A DNA stretch of 64,000 nucleotides from an uncultured Lachnospiraceae bacterium (GCA_910585075.1 CAJUED010000002.1:112268-176267); one strand, 5' to 3'. Positions 51,977 to 61,109 are shown, numbered from the stretch's first letter. The notes: generated by a model from the letters alone, not told the origin. Program-made: numbers and translations.

Positions 51977-52080
51977 AATCGGGTAAGGAAGCTTTCCTCT
52001 CCCTGCCCGCCGCACGGACGCCTGTCAGCTCTGCTGACAATCTTCTTACGCAATTTTGCCACGCACCTGTGCGTTTGTGC
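51977..52080. repeat. Leader element (family D) upstream of the glycoside hydrolase
   Basis: The sequence AATCGGG..GGAAG..TTCC..CCTGCCCGCCGC.CGGAC is followed by a hairpin TGTCAGC/GCTGACA (52023-52039) and AATCTTCTTACGCAATTTT. The same order is found at 61110-61205 upstream of lon, where the hairpin arms are TGCCGC/GCGGCA. The stem is kept with different bases. Both copies have the same orientation and end about 32-38 bases before a GTG-started gene. Confidence 0.6.
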
Positions 52081-52140
52081 ACTTGTGCATTTATGCGCTT
52101 GTGCGTTCGTGCACCTTTGCGTTCGTGCACCTTTGCATCA
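52059..52140. repeat. Degenerate tandem repeat of GTGC-rich units
   Basis: A run of units such as GTGCGTTTGTGCAC, TTGTGCAT, TATGCGC, TTGTGCGTTCGTGCACC and TTTGCGTTCGTGCACC. Two adjacent 16-base units (TTGCGTTCGTGCACCT type) are nearly identical, the others are decayed. It adjoins the family D leader on its upstream side. It is not a CRISPR: there are no unique spacers of constant length. Confidence 0.55.
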
Positions 52141-52223
52141 AACGCCGCCACGCTTCGCGAGCTGTCTTATTGATAAAAACGGTTCAGAGACAGCTTCCCT
52201 GAACCGTTTTTTCTTAAACGCCA

Positions 52224-52643
52224 TTACAGACATTCCCGTATTTTTTCCATCATTTCCTCATATTCCGCTTCGCTTAAATATGTTTTGTCCGGGTTCATCT
52301 GGAACACGCCGCCCCACTCATCCTGGTCCTTATATTTGGGCACCAGATGCATATGTAAATGACAGCCTGTATCACCGTAAGCCCCATAATTGACCTTGTC
52401 CGGAGAAAAAGCCTTATGGAGCGCTCTTGCCGCCCTAGTCACATCCGCGAAAAAGCGGTTTCTCTCATCGTCACTAATGTCCACAATCTCGCTGACATGG
52501 TCTTTATAAGCTACAATACACCGCCCCGGTTTGCTCTGCTCCTTGAATAAAATCAGCTGACTTACGTCCAAATCACAAATCTTGATACCAAACTTTGCCA
52601 ACAGCTCGCCGCCCTGGCAGTATCCACAATTATTATCTTTCAT
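52224..52643 (-). CDS. HIT family nucleotide-binding protein
   Basis: A 139-residue protein of the histidine triad family. The catalytic triad is HLHMHLVP (His95, His97, His99) near the C-terminal part, and a CGYC pair at the N-terminus suggests a structural zinc. Family members hydrolyse nucleoside phosphoramidates or dinucleotides in the cytoplasm. GGGAG lies upstream of the ATG. It lies between the glycoside hydrolase and the aldose epimerase-like gene on the same strand. Its substrate is unknown. Confidence 0.9.
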   Translation of the reverse strand: MKDNNCGYCQGGELLAKFGIKICDLDVSQLILFKEQSKPGRCIVAYKDHVSEIVDISDDERNRFFADVTRAARALHKAFSPDKVNYGAYGDTGCHLHMHLVPKYKDQDEWGGVFQMNPDKTYLSEAEYEEMMEKIRECL

Positions 52644-52675
52644 TTTCGCTTCTCTCCCATCCTTTCTCTTTCATA

Positions 52676-52706
52676 GTAACAGTTCAGCTTTCGGCTTCAC
52701 TGTTAC
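52676..52706 (-). repeat. GTAACAGT hairpin (family C repeat)
   Basis: GTAACAGT (52676-52683) pairs with ACTGTTAC (52699-52706). A second stem AGAATCTG/CAGATTCT lies directly after it (about 52707-52754). They sit between the aldose epimerase-like gene and the HIT gene and may act as a terminator, although no T run follows. Confidence 0.5.
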
Positions 52707-52772
52707 AGAATCTGCCCATTCAAAGTCGCTTTCTGCGAAGAACAGATTCTCTCTTGGCTTAATACAAAAAAT

Positions 52773-53660
52773 TTACGAATCAGCTTCCACATAAACCTGA
52801 TAAGCCGCCTTCCACACCTGTCCCGGCGCCAGTAAATTACTCCATTCCCTGTCCTTTAAATCCCCTGCATAGCCCACACGGTCGCATCTGCCGTACCAGG
52901 GCTCAATGCAGATAAAGGGCGCGTTCTTCTTTGGCGGAGACCACACTCCAAATAACGGTGCCTCCATGGTGACCGTAAGGTAAGCCTTTCCGTCCCCTCT
53001 GCACAGGGCAACCTTCTTTGCCTGTCCATTCTCAATCACCAGTGCATCATGGTCAAACAGATGCTCCGTAATCGGCAGAATGCCATCCTTTAAGGAATAG
53101 ACATCCGTTTCATCAAGGGCCAGTCCTTCTTCATTGATTCTAGTGCTGACCACCTTTTCCCCGGCATCAAATGCAATCAGATAATCCGTCTGGGCCGCAC
53201 CCTCGTCAATGGGACAGTAAAAAGCGGGATGTCCTCCGATGGAAAAAGGAAGTTCCTCATCCCCATCATTTTCCACCTGCCATAAGACCTCCACACCGCC
53301 GTCAAGAAGACGATACCCCAATTTCAGAGTAAAACCATAGGGATACTTTTCCCTTGTAGCCTCACTGTCTTTCAGCACAAGCCAAATTTCGTCCTCTGTC
53401 TTTGAGAGCAGGTCAAATTCCATATCCCTTGCAAAGCCATGCTGGGTCATGGAATAAGTCTTCCCCTTTGTCCGAAATTCACCACGGTCCGTCTTCCCCA
53501 CAAAGGGAAACAAAACCGGCGACGACCTTCCCCAGAAAGCCGGGTCTCCCTGCCATAAATACTCAGTCCCCGTACTCAGTTTCCGCAGAGATTTCAGCTC
53601 CGCCCCCATAGAGTTAACCGCAATTGCAATCTCCCCATTTTGTAACTCGTATACCGCCAT
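52773..53660 (-). CDS. Aldose 1-epimerase family protein (LacX/GalM-like)
   Basis: A 295-residue beta-sandwich protein. It has the galactose mutarotase-like pattern ELKSLRKLSTGTEYLWQGDP, WGRSSPVLFPFVG and the catalytic-type QHGFARDMEF and GGHPAFYCPI segments, with ICIEPWYGRCD near the end, as in the LacX/YihR subgroup. It would interconvert sugar anomers or act on hexose phosphates in the cytoplasm. GGAGGG precedes the ATG. It lies 18 bases after the DUF308 membrane protein gene, on the same strand. Confidence 0.9.
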   Translation of the reverse strand: MAVYELQNGEIAIAVNSMGAELKSLRKLSTGTEYLWQGDPAFWGRSSPVLFPFVGKTDRGEFRTKGKTYSMTQHGFARDMEFDLLSKTEDEIWLVLKDSEATREKYPYGFTLKLGYRLLDGGVEVLWQVENDGDEELPFSIGGHPAFYCPIDEGAAQTDYLIAFDAGEKVVSTRINEEGLALDETDVYSLKDGILPITEHLFDHDALVIENGQAKKVALCRGDGKAYLTVTMEAPLFGVWSPPKKNAPFICIEPWYGRCDRVGYAGDLKDREWSNLLAPGQVWKAAYQVYVEADS

Positions 53661-53678
53661 AACACCCTCCTTTCAGCT

Positions 53679-54269
53679 TTAATCCGCATCCTCTATGTTT
53701 ACATATTCCGCGTCAATAATTCTCTCTTTATCCCGCTTTACCTTAAACACCCTTGACAAAATCCACAAATCCGAACCGCCGTCATAAATAAGAAAGGCGC
53801 CAATCAGTCTGACCACCGTTTCCACAGCCTCAAAGGGATTATAAACCAGCACGCCTCCCGCCAACACGGTCAGGATTCCAAAGATAAGCGCAAGCCACCA
53901 TTTCTCATAACCGTCCTTCTTAAGGGCAATGGCCTGAACCACATTGTGAACGCCGTGTATCACAATCAAAATGCCCACAATCACAGGCACGGCCATGATA
54001 ATCATGTTGGGCCTTAACAAAATCCATGCCCCCAGCACCGCAAAGACAATGCCAAGCAGAAGCATTCCCTGGGAAGCAATGGTTCTTTCCCGTACAAAAA
54101 GATAAATACCTATCTGTACAATGCCGTAAATCAACAGAGCCGTTCCAAGCAGTCTGCACACAATCTGCGCGGTTGTTCCAGGCCAGATAATCAGCACCAC
54201 CCCAAACATGATGCAAAGGGCCGCCGATATCGTATAATTTGCCTTCAGTCCCTTCAAAAAGTCTACCAT
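53679..54269 (-). CDS. DUF308/HdeD-like membrane protein
   Basis: A 196-residue integral membrane protein with six short hydrophobic segments in pairs (ISAALCIMFGVVLIIWPGTT, LLGTALLIYGIVQIGIYLF, LLGIVFAVLGAWILLRPN and others), the repeat pattern of the DUF308/HdeD family. The function of this family in Firmicutes is not established. Start 54269 is chosen because GGAGG lies six bases before it; the ATG at 54275 is directly adjacent to GGAGG. A charged C-terminal tail follows the last helix. Confidence 0.85.
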   Translation of the reverse strand: MVDFLKGLKANYTISAALCIMFGVVLIIWPGTTAQIVCRLLGTALLIYGIVQIGIYLFVRERTIASQGMLLLGIVFAVLGAWILLRPNMIIMAVPVIVGILIVIHGVHNVVQAIALKKDGYEKWWLALIFGILTVLAGGVLVYNPFEAVETVVRLIGAFLIYDGGSDLWILSRVFKVKRDKERIIDAEYVNIEDAD

Positions 54270-54339
54270 ATTCATCCTCCTTTTACCACATGTTATGTTT
54301 TATCTTTCGATTCTTATCTTTTATTTTTATATTTTGTTT

Positions 54340-54879
54340 TTATCTCCTGGCTCTGTCCTTGGATTTTTGTCCTTTTCCCTTATCCTTTGATAATCGCCTT
54401 CCTTTGTGGGAATGTTTTTTGTAAGCCTCAAACCCCAGGTAACACAAATATCCCAGCACAGCGCCAAAGCAGTTCAGAAGAATATCGTCCACATCAAATG
54501 CCCCAAATGCGCTGAAAAGCTGAAAGACTTCTATTCCCACCACAAAAATAAATGCATGGAACAGCATAACAAAGAAGTTTCTGCCCCGCAGGGTCACGTA
54601 AGGGAGCAAAAAACCAAAGGGAATAAACACCACAATATTGCCTGCCAGATTTTCAAAACTGTTAAGACTGTCGTAATAATCTATATACATGCGAACGGTC
54701 TTAAACAAAGTAAAATTGGCCGTATCCAGCCCTTCCAGAATCACGTCCTTTTCCCAGCCTGCGGCAATTTCCTGAAGCTGCCACAGGGGATATTTAAAAA
54801 TAATAACCTTTATTACTATCACTAAATAAACAAAGAAGATGAGCCTGACATATTTCCTGCGAAACAGTCTGTTGTCCAC
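54340..54879 (-). CDS. VanZ family membrane protein
   Basis: A 179-residue membrane protein with four or five helices and the VanZ-like core NLAGNIVVFIPFGFLLPYV and VGIEVFQLFSAFGAFDVDDILLNCFGAVLGY (in parts). VanZ proteins give low-level teicoplanin resistance in some bacteria, but most chromosomal copies have unknown roles. It starts with GTG overlapping the truA stop by one base (TAGTG), with GGAGG ten bases upstream: translational coupling. The C-terminus is a very basic tail rich in Lys/Arg/Ser. Confidence 0.87.
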   Translation of the reverse strand: MDNRLFRRKYVRLIFFVYLVIVIKVIIFKYPLWQLQEIAAGWEKDVILEGLDTANFTLFKTVRMYIDYYDSLNSFENLAGNIVVFIPFGFLLPYVTLRGRNFFVMLFHAFIFVVGIEVFQLFSAFGAFDVDDILLNCFGAVLGYLCYLGFEAYKKHSHKGRRLSKDKGKGQKSKDRARR

Positions 54880-55646
54880 TAATAACGAACCTCCATCAAA
54901 ATAAGTCCTTTGGCGGGAACAAGCTCTCCGGCCATCTCTCTTTGCCCGGAGTTCAAAATTTCCGTCATTTCCTCAGGTCTTCTCTTATGCATTCCCACCT
55001 CTAACAATGTGCCTGTCATAATTCTCACCATATGATATAAAAAGCCGTTTCCACTGTAAATAAAGCGAATCTCATCCTGTGCATTCCCCATGCACATAGA
55101 AACGCTTTTTGTCCGTATAATTTCAATGCACTCTATAGTCCTGATCGTAGATTTTTTCCCTTTTTTCGTGGAAGTGAAAGCCTTAAAATCATGGGTACCC
55201 ACCAAATATTCCGCCGCCTTTTCCATGGCGGCAACGTCCAAACTTTCTTTTATCAGATGTGCATATTTTCTGTCAAATATATGGGGTATATCCGTCTGCA
55301 CCACCCGGTAGCAATAGGTTTTTCCCTTTACATTCAGTCTGCTGTGGAACCGGGGCGATACTTCCCTTACGTCAATCACGGCAATGTCCTCGGGAAGATA
55401 AAAATTCATATAATCTAAAATCTCCCGCTCGCTCATTTTTGTGTCCGCATGAAAATTAGCCACCTGACCTAAGGCATGGACCCCCGCGTCCGTCCTCCCG
55501 GAACCTGTTATCTCTGTTTCCTGCCCCAGCATTTTAGAGAGCAGGGACTCTAACTTCCCCTGAATGGTGTTGTCCGTGCTGACCTGCCTCTGCCAGCCTC
55601 TGTACCTGGTTCCCTCGTACTGAAGAACGATTTTAAAATTACGCAA
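54879..55646 (-). CDS. truA: tRNA pseudouridine synthase A
   Basis: A 255-residue enzyme that makes pseudouridine at positions 38-40 of tRNA anticodon arms. The catalytic aspartate is in GSGRTDAGVHALGQ (Asp53), and the C-terminal FLYHMVRIMTGTLLEVG is conserved. It starts with TTG, well supported by GGGAGG seven bases upstream; no ATG suits. It begins two bases after the stop of the dehydrogenase gene, and its stop overlaps the vanZ-like start. Confidence 0.95.
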   Translation of the reverse strand: MRNFKIVLQYEGTRYRGWQRQVSTDNTIQGKLESLLSKMLGQETEITGSGRTDAGVHALGQVANFHADTKMSEREILDYMNFYLPEDIAVIDVREVSPRFHSRLNVKGKTYCYRVVQTDIPHIFDRKYAHLIKESLDVAAMEKAAEYLVGTHDFKAFTSTKKGKKSTIRTIECIEIIRTKSVSMCMGNAQDEIRFIYSGNGFLYHMVRIMTGTLLEVGMHKRRPEEMTEILNSGQREMAGELVPAKGLILMEVRY

Positions 55647-55648
55647 TT

Positions 55649-56632
55649 TCAGACCTCCCAGGGATTTTCCCTGTTTTCCATGAAACACTTGCATCCCAGC
55701 AGAGAATCTCTGACCACCGTCTCCACATAATCATCCGTATAAAAAGCCATGTGGTGGCTTACCGTCACGTTTGGAAATCCCCGGAGCACTGCCAGCTCCC
55801 TGTTATTCAGTATATCTGATTTGTGGTCATAATAATACAATCCAAACTCATTTTCCACCACATCAAGGCCTGCGCCGCCTATTTTTCCACTTTCAATGCC
55901 GCAGATAAGCGCCTCGGAGTCAATAAGGCCTCCTCTGGCTGTGTTGATCAGCATCACACCGTCTTTCATTTTGGCGATGGCTTCCTGATTGATCATATGA
56001 TAATTGTCTTCGGTCAAAGGGGCATGGAGGGTGATCACATCCGCCATCTCCCACATCTCCTCAAGGGACACGTAGGGCACGCCATCCTTTTTCACCTCAT
56101 CATTCTCATATAAATCATAGGCAATTCTTTTACAGCCAAAACCGGACAGATTTTTAAGAACCGTCCGGCCAATCCTGCCGGTTCCAATGACTCCAACGGT
56201 CAAATCTTTCAATTCCCTGCCCTGTATCCCCTGCAGAGAATAATCCTGAATGTTGGTACGCTCTAAAATCCGCTTCATTTTGCGGATAGTCATAAGAATC
56301 AACATCACCGCATAGTCCGCCACCCCGCAGGGTCCGTAAGGGGCATTGGCTACCGTAAGACCCAGCTCCTTTGCCGCTTTTACGTCGATATGGTCGTAAC
56401 CGATGGTTCTGGTCGTAACATATTTTACCCCATTTTCCGCAAAAACTTTTAAAAGCTCCTTTGGCATCTTTGAAGTGATGATGTCAATACATGTGCTTCC
56501 CTTGGCCAAAGCGGCATTTTCCATATTGGGTGCATCCGGGCAGAGTACCAACTCCATTCCCAGCTCTTTTCCATATTTTTCAAACAGACCCTTCTCATCA
56601 AAGGACCTGCAATTGTAAACCGTAACCTTCAT
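55649..56632 (-). CDS. D-2-hydroxyacid dehydrogenase (D-lactate dehydrogenase-like)
   Basis: A 327-residue NAD-dependent dehydrogenase. The Rossmann loop is GVIGTGRIGRTVL; catalytic arginine, glutamate and histidine are seen in NTARGGLID, DVVENEF and SHHMAFYT. It resembles fermentative D-lactate dehydrogenases and 2-hydroxyisocaproate dehydrogenases, reducing 2-oxo acids in the cytoplasm; exact specificity is uncertain. Start 56632 has AAAGGA upstream. It is tightly followed by truA, an unrelated gene, so they form a chance or polycistronic pair. Confidence 0.9.
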   Translation of the reverse strand: MKVTVYNCRSFDEKGLFEKYGKELGMELVLCPDAPNMENAALAKGSTCIDIITSKMPKELLKVFAENGVKYVTTRTIGYDHIDVKAAKELGLTVANAPYGPCGVADYAVMLILMTIRKMKRILERTNIQDYSLQGIQGRELKDLTVGVIGTGRIGRTVLKNLSGFGCKRIAYDLYENDEVKKDGVPYVSLEEMWEMADVITLHAPLTEDNYHMINQEAIAKMKDGVMLINTARGGLIDSEALICGIESGKIGGAGLDVVENEFGLYYYDHKSDILNNRELAVLRGFPNVTVSHHMAFYTDDYVETVVRDSLLGCKCFMENRENPWEV

Positions 56633-56722
56633 GTTTTTTTCCTTTTCTATCATAATCTGTGTTGATTATCGAAATTCAAATCACCTTATAGCTCCACAGT
56701 CAAACCAGGCTATACGCCTGTT

Positions 56723-57949
56723 TTATGTATCCCTATTCTCAGGGTTGTTTCTATTATCTTCTTTCTCTGTTCTTGCAATACGCTCTTTTTCTCTGTAAAT
56801 ACGCACTGCCTCCATATCTTCCTCTGTCAAATGCCTGAAGTTGCTCACACTGGCATAGAGGATTTTCAGGCTGTCCAGGGTGGTGTCAAAGACTCCTTCC
56901 TGATACATGTTAAGAACAATGATGCCAATGGGAACAGCCAGAATCATTCCGGCCACACCGCCTGTCTTATACCCGATAAACAGCAGGAACAAGGTTGGAA
57001 TAGGGGAAAGTCCCACAGACTCCCCAACGATTTTAGGCTGAATCAGCTGCCTTGCAAGCTGTCCCACTCCCCAGATAATCAAAAGACCAATCACCAGTGT
57101 ATAATCGCCGCTTAAAAATTTGATCACCGCCCATGGAAGCAAAACCGTCCCTGTTCCAAAAAAAGGAAGGAAATCCAGGAAAGCCACCCCAATGGCAATG
57201 ATAAACGCGTAGCGGATTTTCAGCACCGTGAACCCTATCCCCAAGAGAATGTACATCCAGAACTCTATTTTAAGCTGGGCTTTAAAATATCCCCCCACCG
57301 CATGCCGCAGTCCCCTTTGGATCATCCTGTAATGGTCGATAATGGATTCCGGAAGGGCCTTTGACAGGAGATTTGGAACATATTCCCTGTCCGCCACAAA
57401 AAAGTACGCGGACAGAAGGCACATGATAATCCCTATCAGTATGGAGGGCAGGTTCATGGCAAAGCGGCTTAACGCCTCAAGGGTAGGCATACTTAAATCC
57501 CCAAAAAAATTCCCCAGATAAACCGTTATATTCTCCGTAAGGTTCTTTAAAGTCGTCTGGACTTCTCTGGGCAGATATTTGCTTGCCGCATCAAGCTTTT
57601 CTCCGATTTCCTCCAGATCCCCCTGGGCGCCCTCCCACATTTCGGGAAGTTCGCCTATGAAATCCATCATTTCCTCCGTCACTCTCGCACCTATGAAATA
57701 GCCCGCAAGTATCACCAGCCCAATCACGGCAATAATCACAAAGGCGGAGCCTGCCATTCTCTTTATTTTTAATTTCTTTTCAAAAAACCGCACCGGCGGG
57801 CCCGCAATCCATGCGATCACCCAACCCACCACAAAGGGCATAAAATAAAGAATCACTCTGGGAAGTACAAACATACACAAAAGCAAAAGAATCAGCATAA
57901 TTCCCAGATTCATAAATACTTTTAAATAAGTTCTCCGCTTTCCCCTCAT
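56723..57949 (-). CDS. AI-2E family transporter (YtvI-like membrane protein)
   Basis: A 408-residue membrane protein with about eight helices. The N-terminal pair (FMNLGIMLILLLLCMFVLPR, LYFMPFVVGWVIAWIAGPPV), a long amphipathic middle part and the C-terminal block PKIVGESVGLSPIPTLFLLF and GVAGMILAVPIGIIVLNMY match the AI-2E family. Members in spore formers are called YtvI; others act as exporters or Na+/H+ antiporters. GGGGGAGG is close to the start. It follows engB by 11 bases on the same strand. Confidence 0.87.
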   Translation of the reverse strand: MRGKRRTYLKVFMNLGIMLILLLLCMFVLPRVILYFMPFVVGWVIAWIAGPPVRFFEKKLKIKRMAGSAFVIIAVIGLVILAGYFIGARVTEEMMDFIGELPEMWEGAQGDLEEIGEKLDAASKYLPREVQTTLKNLTENITVYLGNFFGDLSMPTLEALSRFAMNLPSILIGIIMCLLSAYFFVADREYVPNLLSKALPESIIDHYRMIQRGLRHAVGGYFKAQLKIEFWMYILLGIGFTVLKIRYAFIIAIGVAFLDFLPFFGTGTVLLPWAVIKFLSGDYTLVIGLLIIWGVGQLARQLIQPKIVGESVGLSPIPTLFLLFIGYKTGGVAGMILAVPIGIIVLNMYQEGVFDTTLDSLKILYASVSNFRHLTEEDMEAVRIYREKERIARTEKEDNRNNPENRDT

Positions 57950-57960
57950 CGTCCTCCCCC

Positions 57961-58557
57961 TTATACTGTCTGCTCCTCCAGCCGTGAATCCAGAAGCTCA
58001 TAGATTTCTTCCCTTCCCTGATTTGTTACGGATGAATAGGGAATGATCGTTGTATTTTTTACTGTGTTGAGGCCTTCACGGATCATTTTGACATGCTTTT
58101 GCACCTGGCTTTTTTTAATTTTGTCCAGCTTGGTCGCTATGATGACCGGCTCAAATCCCTGATTTAAAATCCAGTCATACATGATTTTATCGTTACCGGA
58201 GGGCTCATGACGGATATCCACCAAAAGGAACACTATCTCAAGCTGCCTCGAGCCGTGCAGATAATTTTCAATCATCCTGCCCCACCTGGCCTTTTCCTCC
58301 TCGTTTGCCTTAGCATAGCCGTAGCCGGGCAAATCCACAAAATACAGCTGATCATTCACATTATAAAAGTTAATGGTCTGGGTTTTCCCCGGCTGGGCGC
58401 TGGTCCGGGCCAGGGCCTTCCGGTTCATAAGCCCGTTAATCAGGGACGATTTCCCCACATTGCTTTTCCCTGCAAAGGCAAATTCCATATACGCATTGTC
58501 CGGCAATGGGCTTTTGACGCCGCAGACTGTTTCCAGTTTTACATTTTTGATTACCAT
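57961..58557 (-). CDS. engB: Ribosome biogenesis GTPase EngB (YsxC)
   Basis: A 198-residue GTPase needed for 50S ribosome assembly. G1 is GKSNVGKSSLIN, G3 is VDLPGYGYAKA, and G4 is ATKLDK, with switch region TSAQPGKTQTINF. GAGG lies seven bases before the ATG. It follows lon on the same strand by 133 bases. The lon-engB order is common in Firmicutes, which supports the call. Confidence 0.96.
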   Translation of the reverse strand: MVIKNVKLETVCGVKSPLPDNAYMEFAFAGKSNVGKSSLINGLMNRKALARTSAQPGKTQTINFYNVNDQLYFVDLPGYGYAKANEEEKARWGRMIENYLHGSRQLEIVFLLVDIRHEPSGNDKIMYDWILNQGFEPVIIATKLDKIKKSQVQKHVKMIREGLNTVKNTTIIPYSSVTNQGREEIYELLDSRLEEQTV

Positions 58558-58690
58558 ATCATTTCCTCACCGGGATACTTTTCATGTTGCGTTTTGTATC
58601 GACTTTTCGTATTGATACGCATTTCTGCTTCGCCGACAACGGATAACATACAATCTACTTAAATTGCAAAAATTTATCCGGCCCACAAGT

Positions 58691-61078
58691 TTATTTTTTC
58701 TTTTTCTGTTCTTTGACCGCCTCGGTCTTTAACAGTGCATGTTTTAAGACTTCCCTCATATCCTTTACATAGGTGATGATAAGCCCGTCCTTTATTTCCT
58801 CCGAAATTTCCTCTATGTCTTTCTGATTTTCAAGAGGGACAAGCACTTCTTTAATGCCGGCCATTTTTGCCGCCAATATTTTCTCTTTCAGGCCGCCAAT
58901 GGGAAGCACTCTGCCCCGCAGGGTTACCTCACCGGTCATGGCAATGTCGCTTCGCACCAATTTGCCCGTAATCGCCGAAAACAGGGCTGTTGCCATGGTA
59001 ACCCCTGCAGAAGGTCCATCCTTTGGAACCGCTCCCTCAGGGATATGAATGTGGAAATCATTTTCCTTAAACAGCTCAGGTGAAATATGATGTTCCTCCC
59101 CAATGGAACGCACATAGCTCATTCCAATGATGGCAGATTCCTTCATCACATCTCCCATTTGACCGGTTAGCTCAATCTCGCCCTTACCCGGCATCCGGTT
59201 TACCTCAATCTGCAATGTATCGCCGCCCACGCTTGTCCATGCAAGGCCGCGGACGATTCCTACCTGGGGCTCTTTGTTTGCCTTGTCCAGACTGAATTTT
59301 CTTTTTCCCAAATACTTATCCAGATTAGCGGCGGTTACCTTAACCTTTGTAAGTTCTTCTCCCTCCTCCGTCTCCCGGGCTTCCAAAATCTCTTTTGCCG
59401 TCTTGCGGCAGATATCCCCTATCTTCCGCTCCAACTCCCGGACGCCGGCCTCCTTGGTATAATAAGTGATAATATTCTTAAGGGCGCTGTCCTGAATGGA
59501 CATCATCTTCTTCGTAATTCCGTTCTTTTCCATCTGCTTGCCCAGCAAATGCTCCTTGGCAATGTGGAATTTTTCATTTTCCGTGTAGCTGTTTACCTCA
59601 ATCACTTCCATCCTGTCAAGTAATGGCCTTGGGATGGTCTGGGTTGTGTTGGCCGTTGCAATAAAGAGTACCTCGGATAAATCCAGGGGAACCTCCACAT
59701 AGTGATCCCTAAATTTTACATTCTGTTCCCCGTCAAGCACTTCCAAAAGGGCGGAAAAGGTATCTCCCTTGTAGTCATTGCTCACTTTGTCAATCTCGTC
59801 CAGGAGCATAAGGGGATTTTTTACCCCCGCCTGCTTTAAACCGGTGGCAATGCGTCCGGGCATAGCCCCCACATAGGTTTTCCTGTGTCCTCTGATTTCC
59901 GCCTCGTCCCGCACGCCCCCTAAGCAGATCCGCACATACTTTTTATTCAGTGCCCTTGCAACGCTTTTGGCAATAGAGGTTTTACCGGTTCCCGGAGGGC
60001 CTACCAGACAGATAATAGGGCTTTCTCCCCTTCTCGTCAGACAACGCACCGCCAAGAACTCAAGAATCCTTTCCTTTACCTGGGAGAGGCCGTAATGGTC
60101 CTTTTCAAGGATGTCCTTAGCCCGCTTCATGCTCTCATTATCCTCGGATGCTCTGTCCCAGGGGAGTTCTAAGAGGGTTTCTATGTAAGCCCGCTCCACA
60201 GCGCTCTCGGAGCTGCTTCCCATCACATTCCGGAAACGGGTGATTTCCTTCTTAATCTTTTCCTTCACTTCATCGGAGGCTTTCAGTTCTTCCAGGGCCT
60301 TCTCAAACTGGTCGGCGTCCGAGAAAGAAGCTTCCTCCCCAAGCTCCTCCCTGATATAGCGGAGCTGTTCCCGCAAAAGGTATTCACGCTGGTTTTTATC
60401 CACCCGCTCCCGCATTTTCCCGGCTAAATTTTCCCGTACTCTTGCAATTTCTATTTCATTGAGCAGATGGGTACACAGAATTTCATACCGCTCTTTTAGG
60501 GGGATTGTCTCTAAAATCTCCTGCTTCTTTTCATAGCCCACAGGCAGATTCATGGCAATCTGGTCAATCAGTTTCCCTACGGAAGTGATTTGGGAATATC
60601 GCTGCATTGCATTTTTATCCAGCTTTGGATAGTGGGCTGCAAAGGAGCCGAAGTATTCCCGAAGCTGCCTGAGCATGGCCTCCTGCCGGGTCTCATCCTC
60701 CTCCCGGATATCTTCCACCTGCTCCAAATGTCCTTCCAAAAATTTGGTGTTCTCCTCATCAACTCCGCATAAAATCCCTCTGCAAAGTCCCTCCACCAAT
60801 ACACGGACAATCTGGTTGGGCAGTCTGGTGATCTGTTTCACGGCGCAAATCGTACCCACAGAATAAAGATCTGCCTCCCCAGGGTCATCCTCACTGGGGT
60901 CTTTCTGTGTCACCAGAAAAATCTTTCCGCCTTTTACCATGGCATATTCCAATGCCTGCACGGATTTTTCTCTGTTCAAATCAAAGTGTATTACCATAGT
61001 TGGCAAAATAGTCATCCCACGTAATGGGATGATGGGCATTGTAAGAAGCTGCCTTGTTTCCATCGTCATTTCACTCAC
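58691..61078 (-). CDS. lon: ATP-dependent protease Lon
   Basis: A 795-residue cytoplasmic protease. Order: LON substrate-binding domain (about 10-205), coiled-coil linker (about 210-290), AAA+ module with Walker A GPPGTGKTS (Lys366) and Walker B LLDEIDK, and the protease domain with the Ser-Lys dyad Ser690 (KDGPSAG) and Lys733 (GGLKEK). It starts with GTG, with GGAGG seven bases upstream. The C-terminus ends in a lysine run. The leader carries a family D element (61110-61205). It lies after clpX, from which it is separated by a terminator. Confidence 0.96.
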   Translation of the reverse strand: MSEMTMETRQLLTMPIIPLRGMTILPTMVIHFDLNREKSVQALEYAMVKGGKIFLVTQKDPSEDDPGEADLYSVGTICAVKQITRLPNQIVRVLVEGLCRGILCGVDEENTKFLEGHLEQVEDIREEDETRQEAMLRQLREYFGSFAAHYPKLDKNAMQRYSQITSVGKLIDQIAMNLPVGYEKKQEILETIPLKERYEILCTHLLNEIEIARVRENLAGKMRERVDKNQREYLLREQLRYIREELGEEASFSDADQFEKALEELKASDEVKEKIKKEITRFRNVMGSSSESAVERAYIETLLELPWDRASEDNESMKRAKDILEKDHYGLSQVKERILEFLAVRCLTRRGESPIICLVGPPGTGKTSIAKSVARALNKKYVRICLGGVRDEAEIRGHRKTYVGAMPGRIATGLKQAGVKNPLMLLDEIDKVSNDYKGDTFSALLEVLDGEQNVKFRDHYVEVPLDLSEVLFIATANTTQTIPRPLLDRMEVIEVNSYTENEKFHIAKEHLLGKQMEKNGITKKMMSIQDSALKNIITYYTKEAGVRELERKIGDICRKTAKEILEARETEEGEELTKVKVTAANLDKYLGKRKFSLDKANKEPQVGIVRGLAWTSVGGDTLQIEVNRMPGKGEIELTGQMGDVMKESAIIGMSYVRSIGEEHHISPELFKENDFHIHIPEGAVPKDGPSAGVTMATALFSAITGKLVRSDIAMTGEVTLRGRVLPIGGLKEKILAAKMAGIKEVLVPLENQKDIEEISEEIKDGLIITYVKDMREVLKHALLKTEAVKEQKKKK

Positions 61079-61109
61079 AATTCATCCTCCATCCTGTGGT
61101 TTAAAATCT

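Noticed and set aside
52059..52140. CRISPR-like array
   Set aside because: Units are short, variable and adjacent, with no spacers of constant length; no cas genes in the window.
51954..52151. Open frame of 65 codons on the minus strand with VHERKGARTHKR-like repeats
   Set aside because: The apparent repeats are only the translation of the degenerate GTGC tandem array; no ribosome site.
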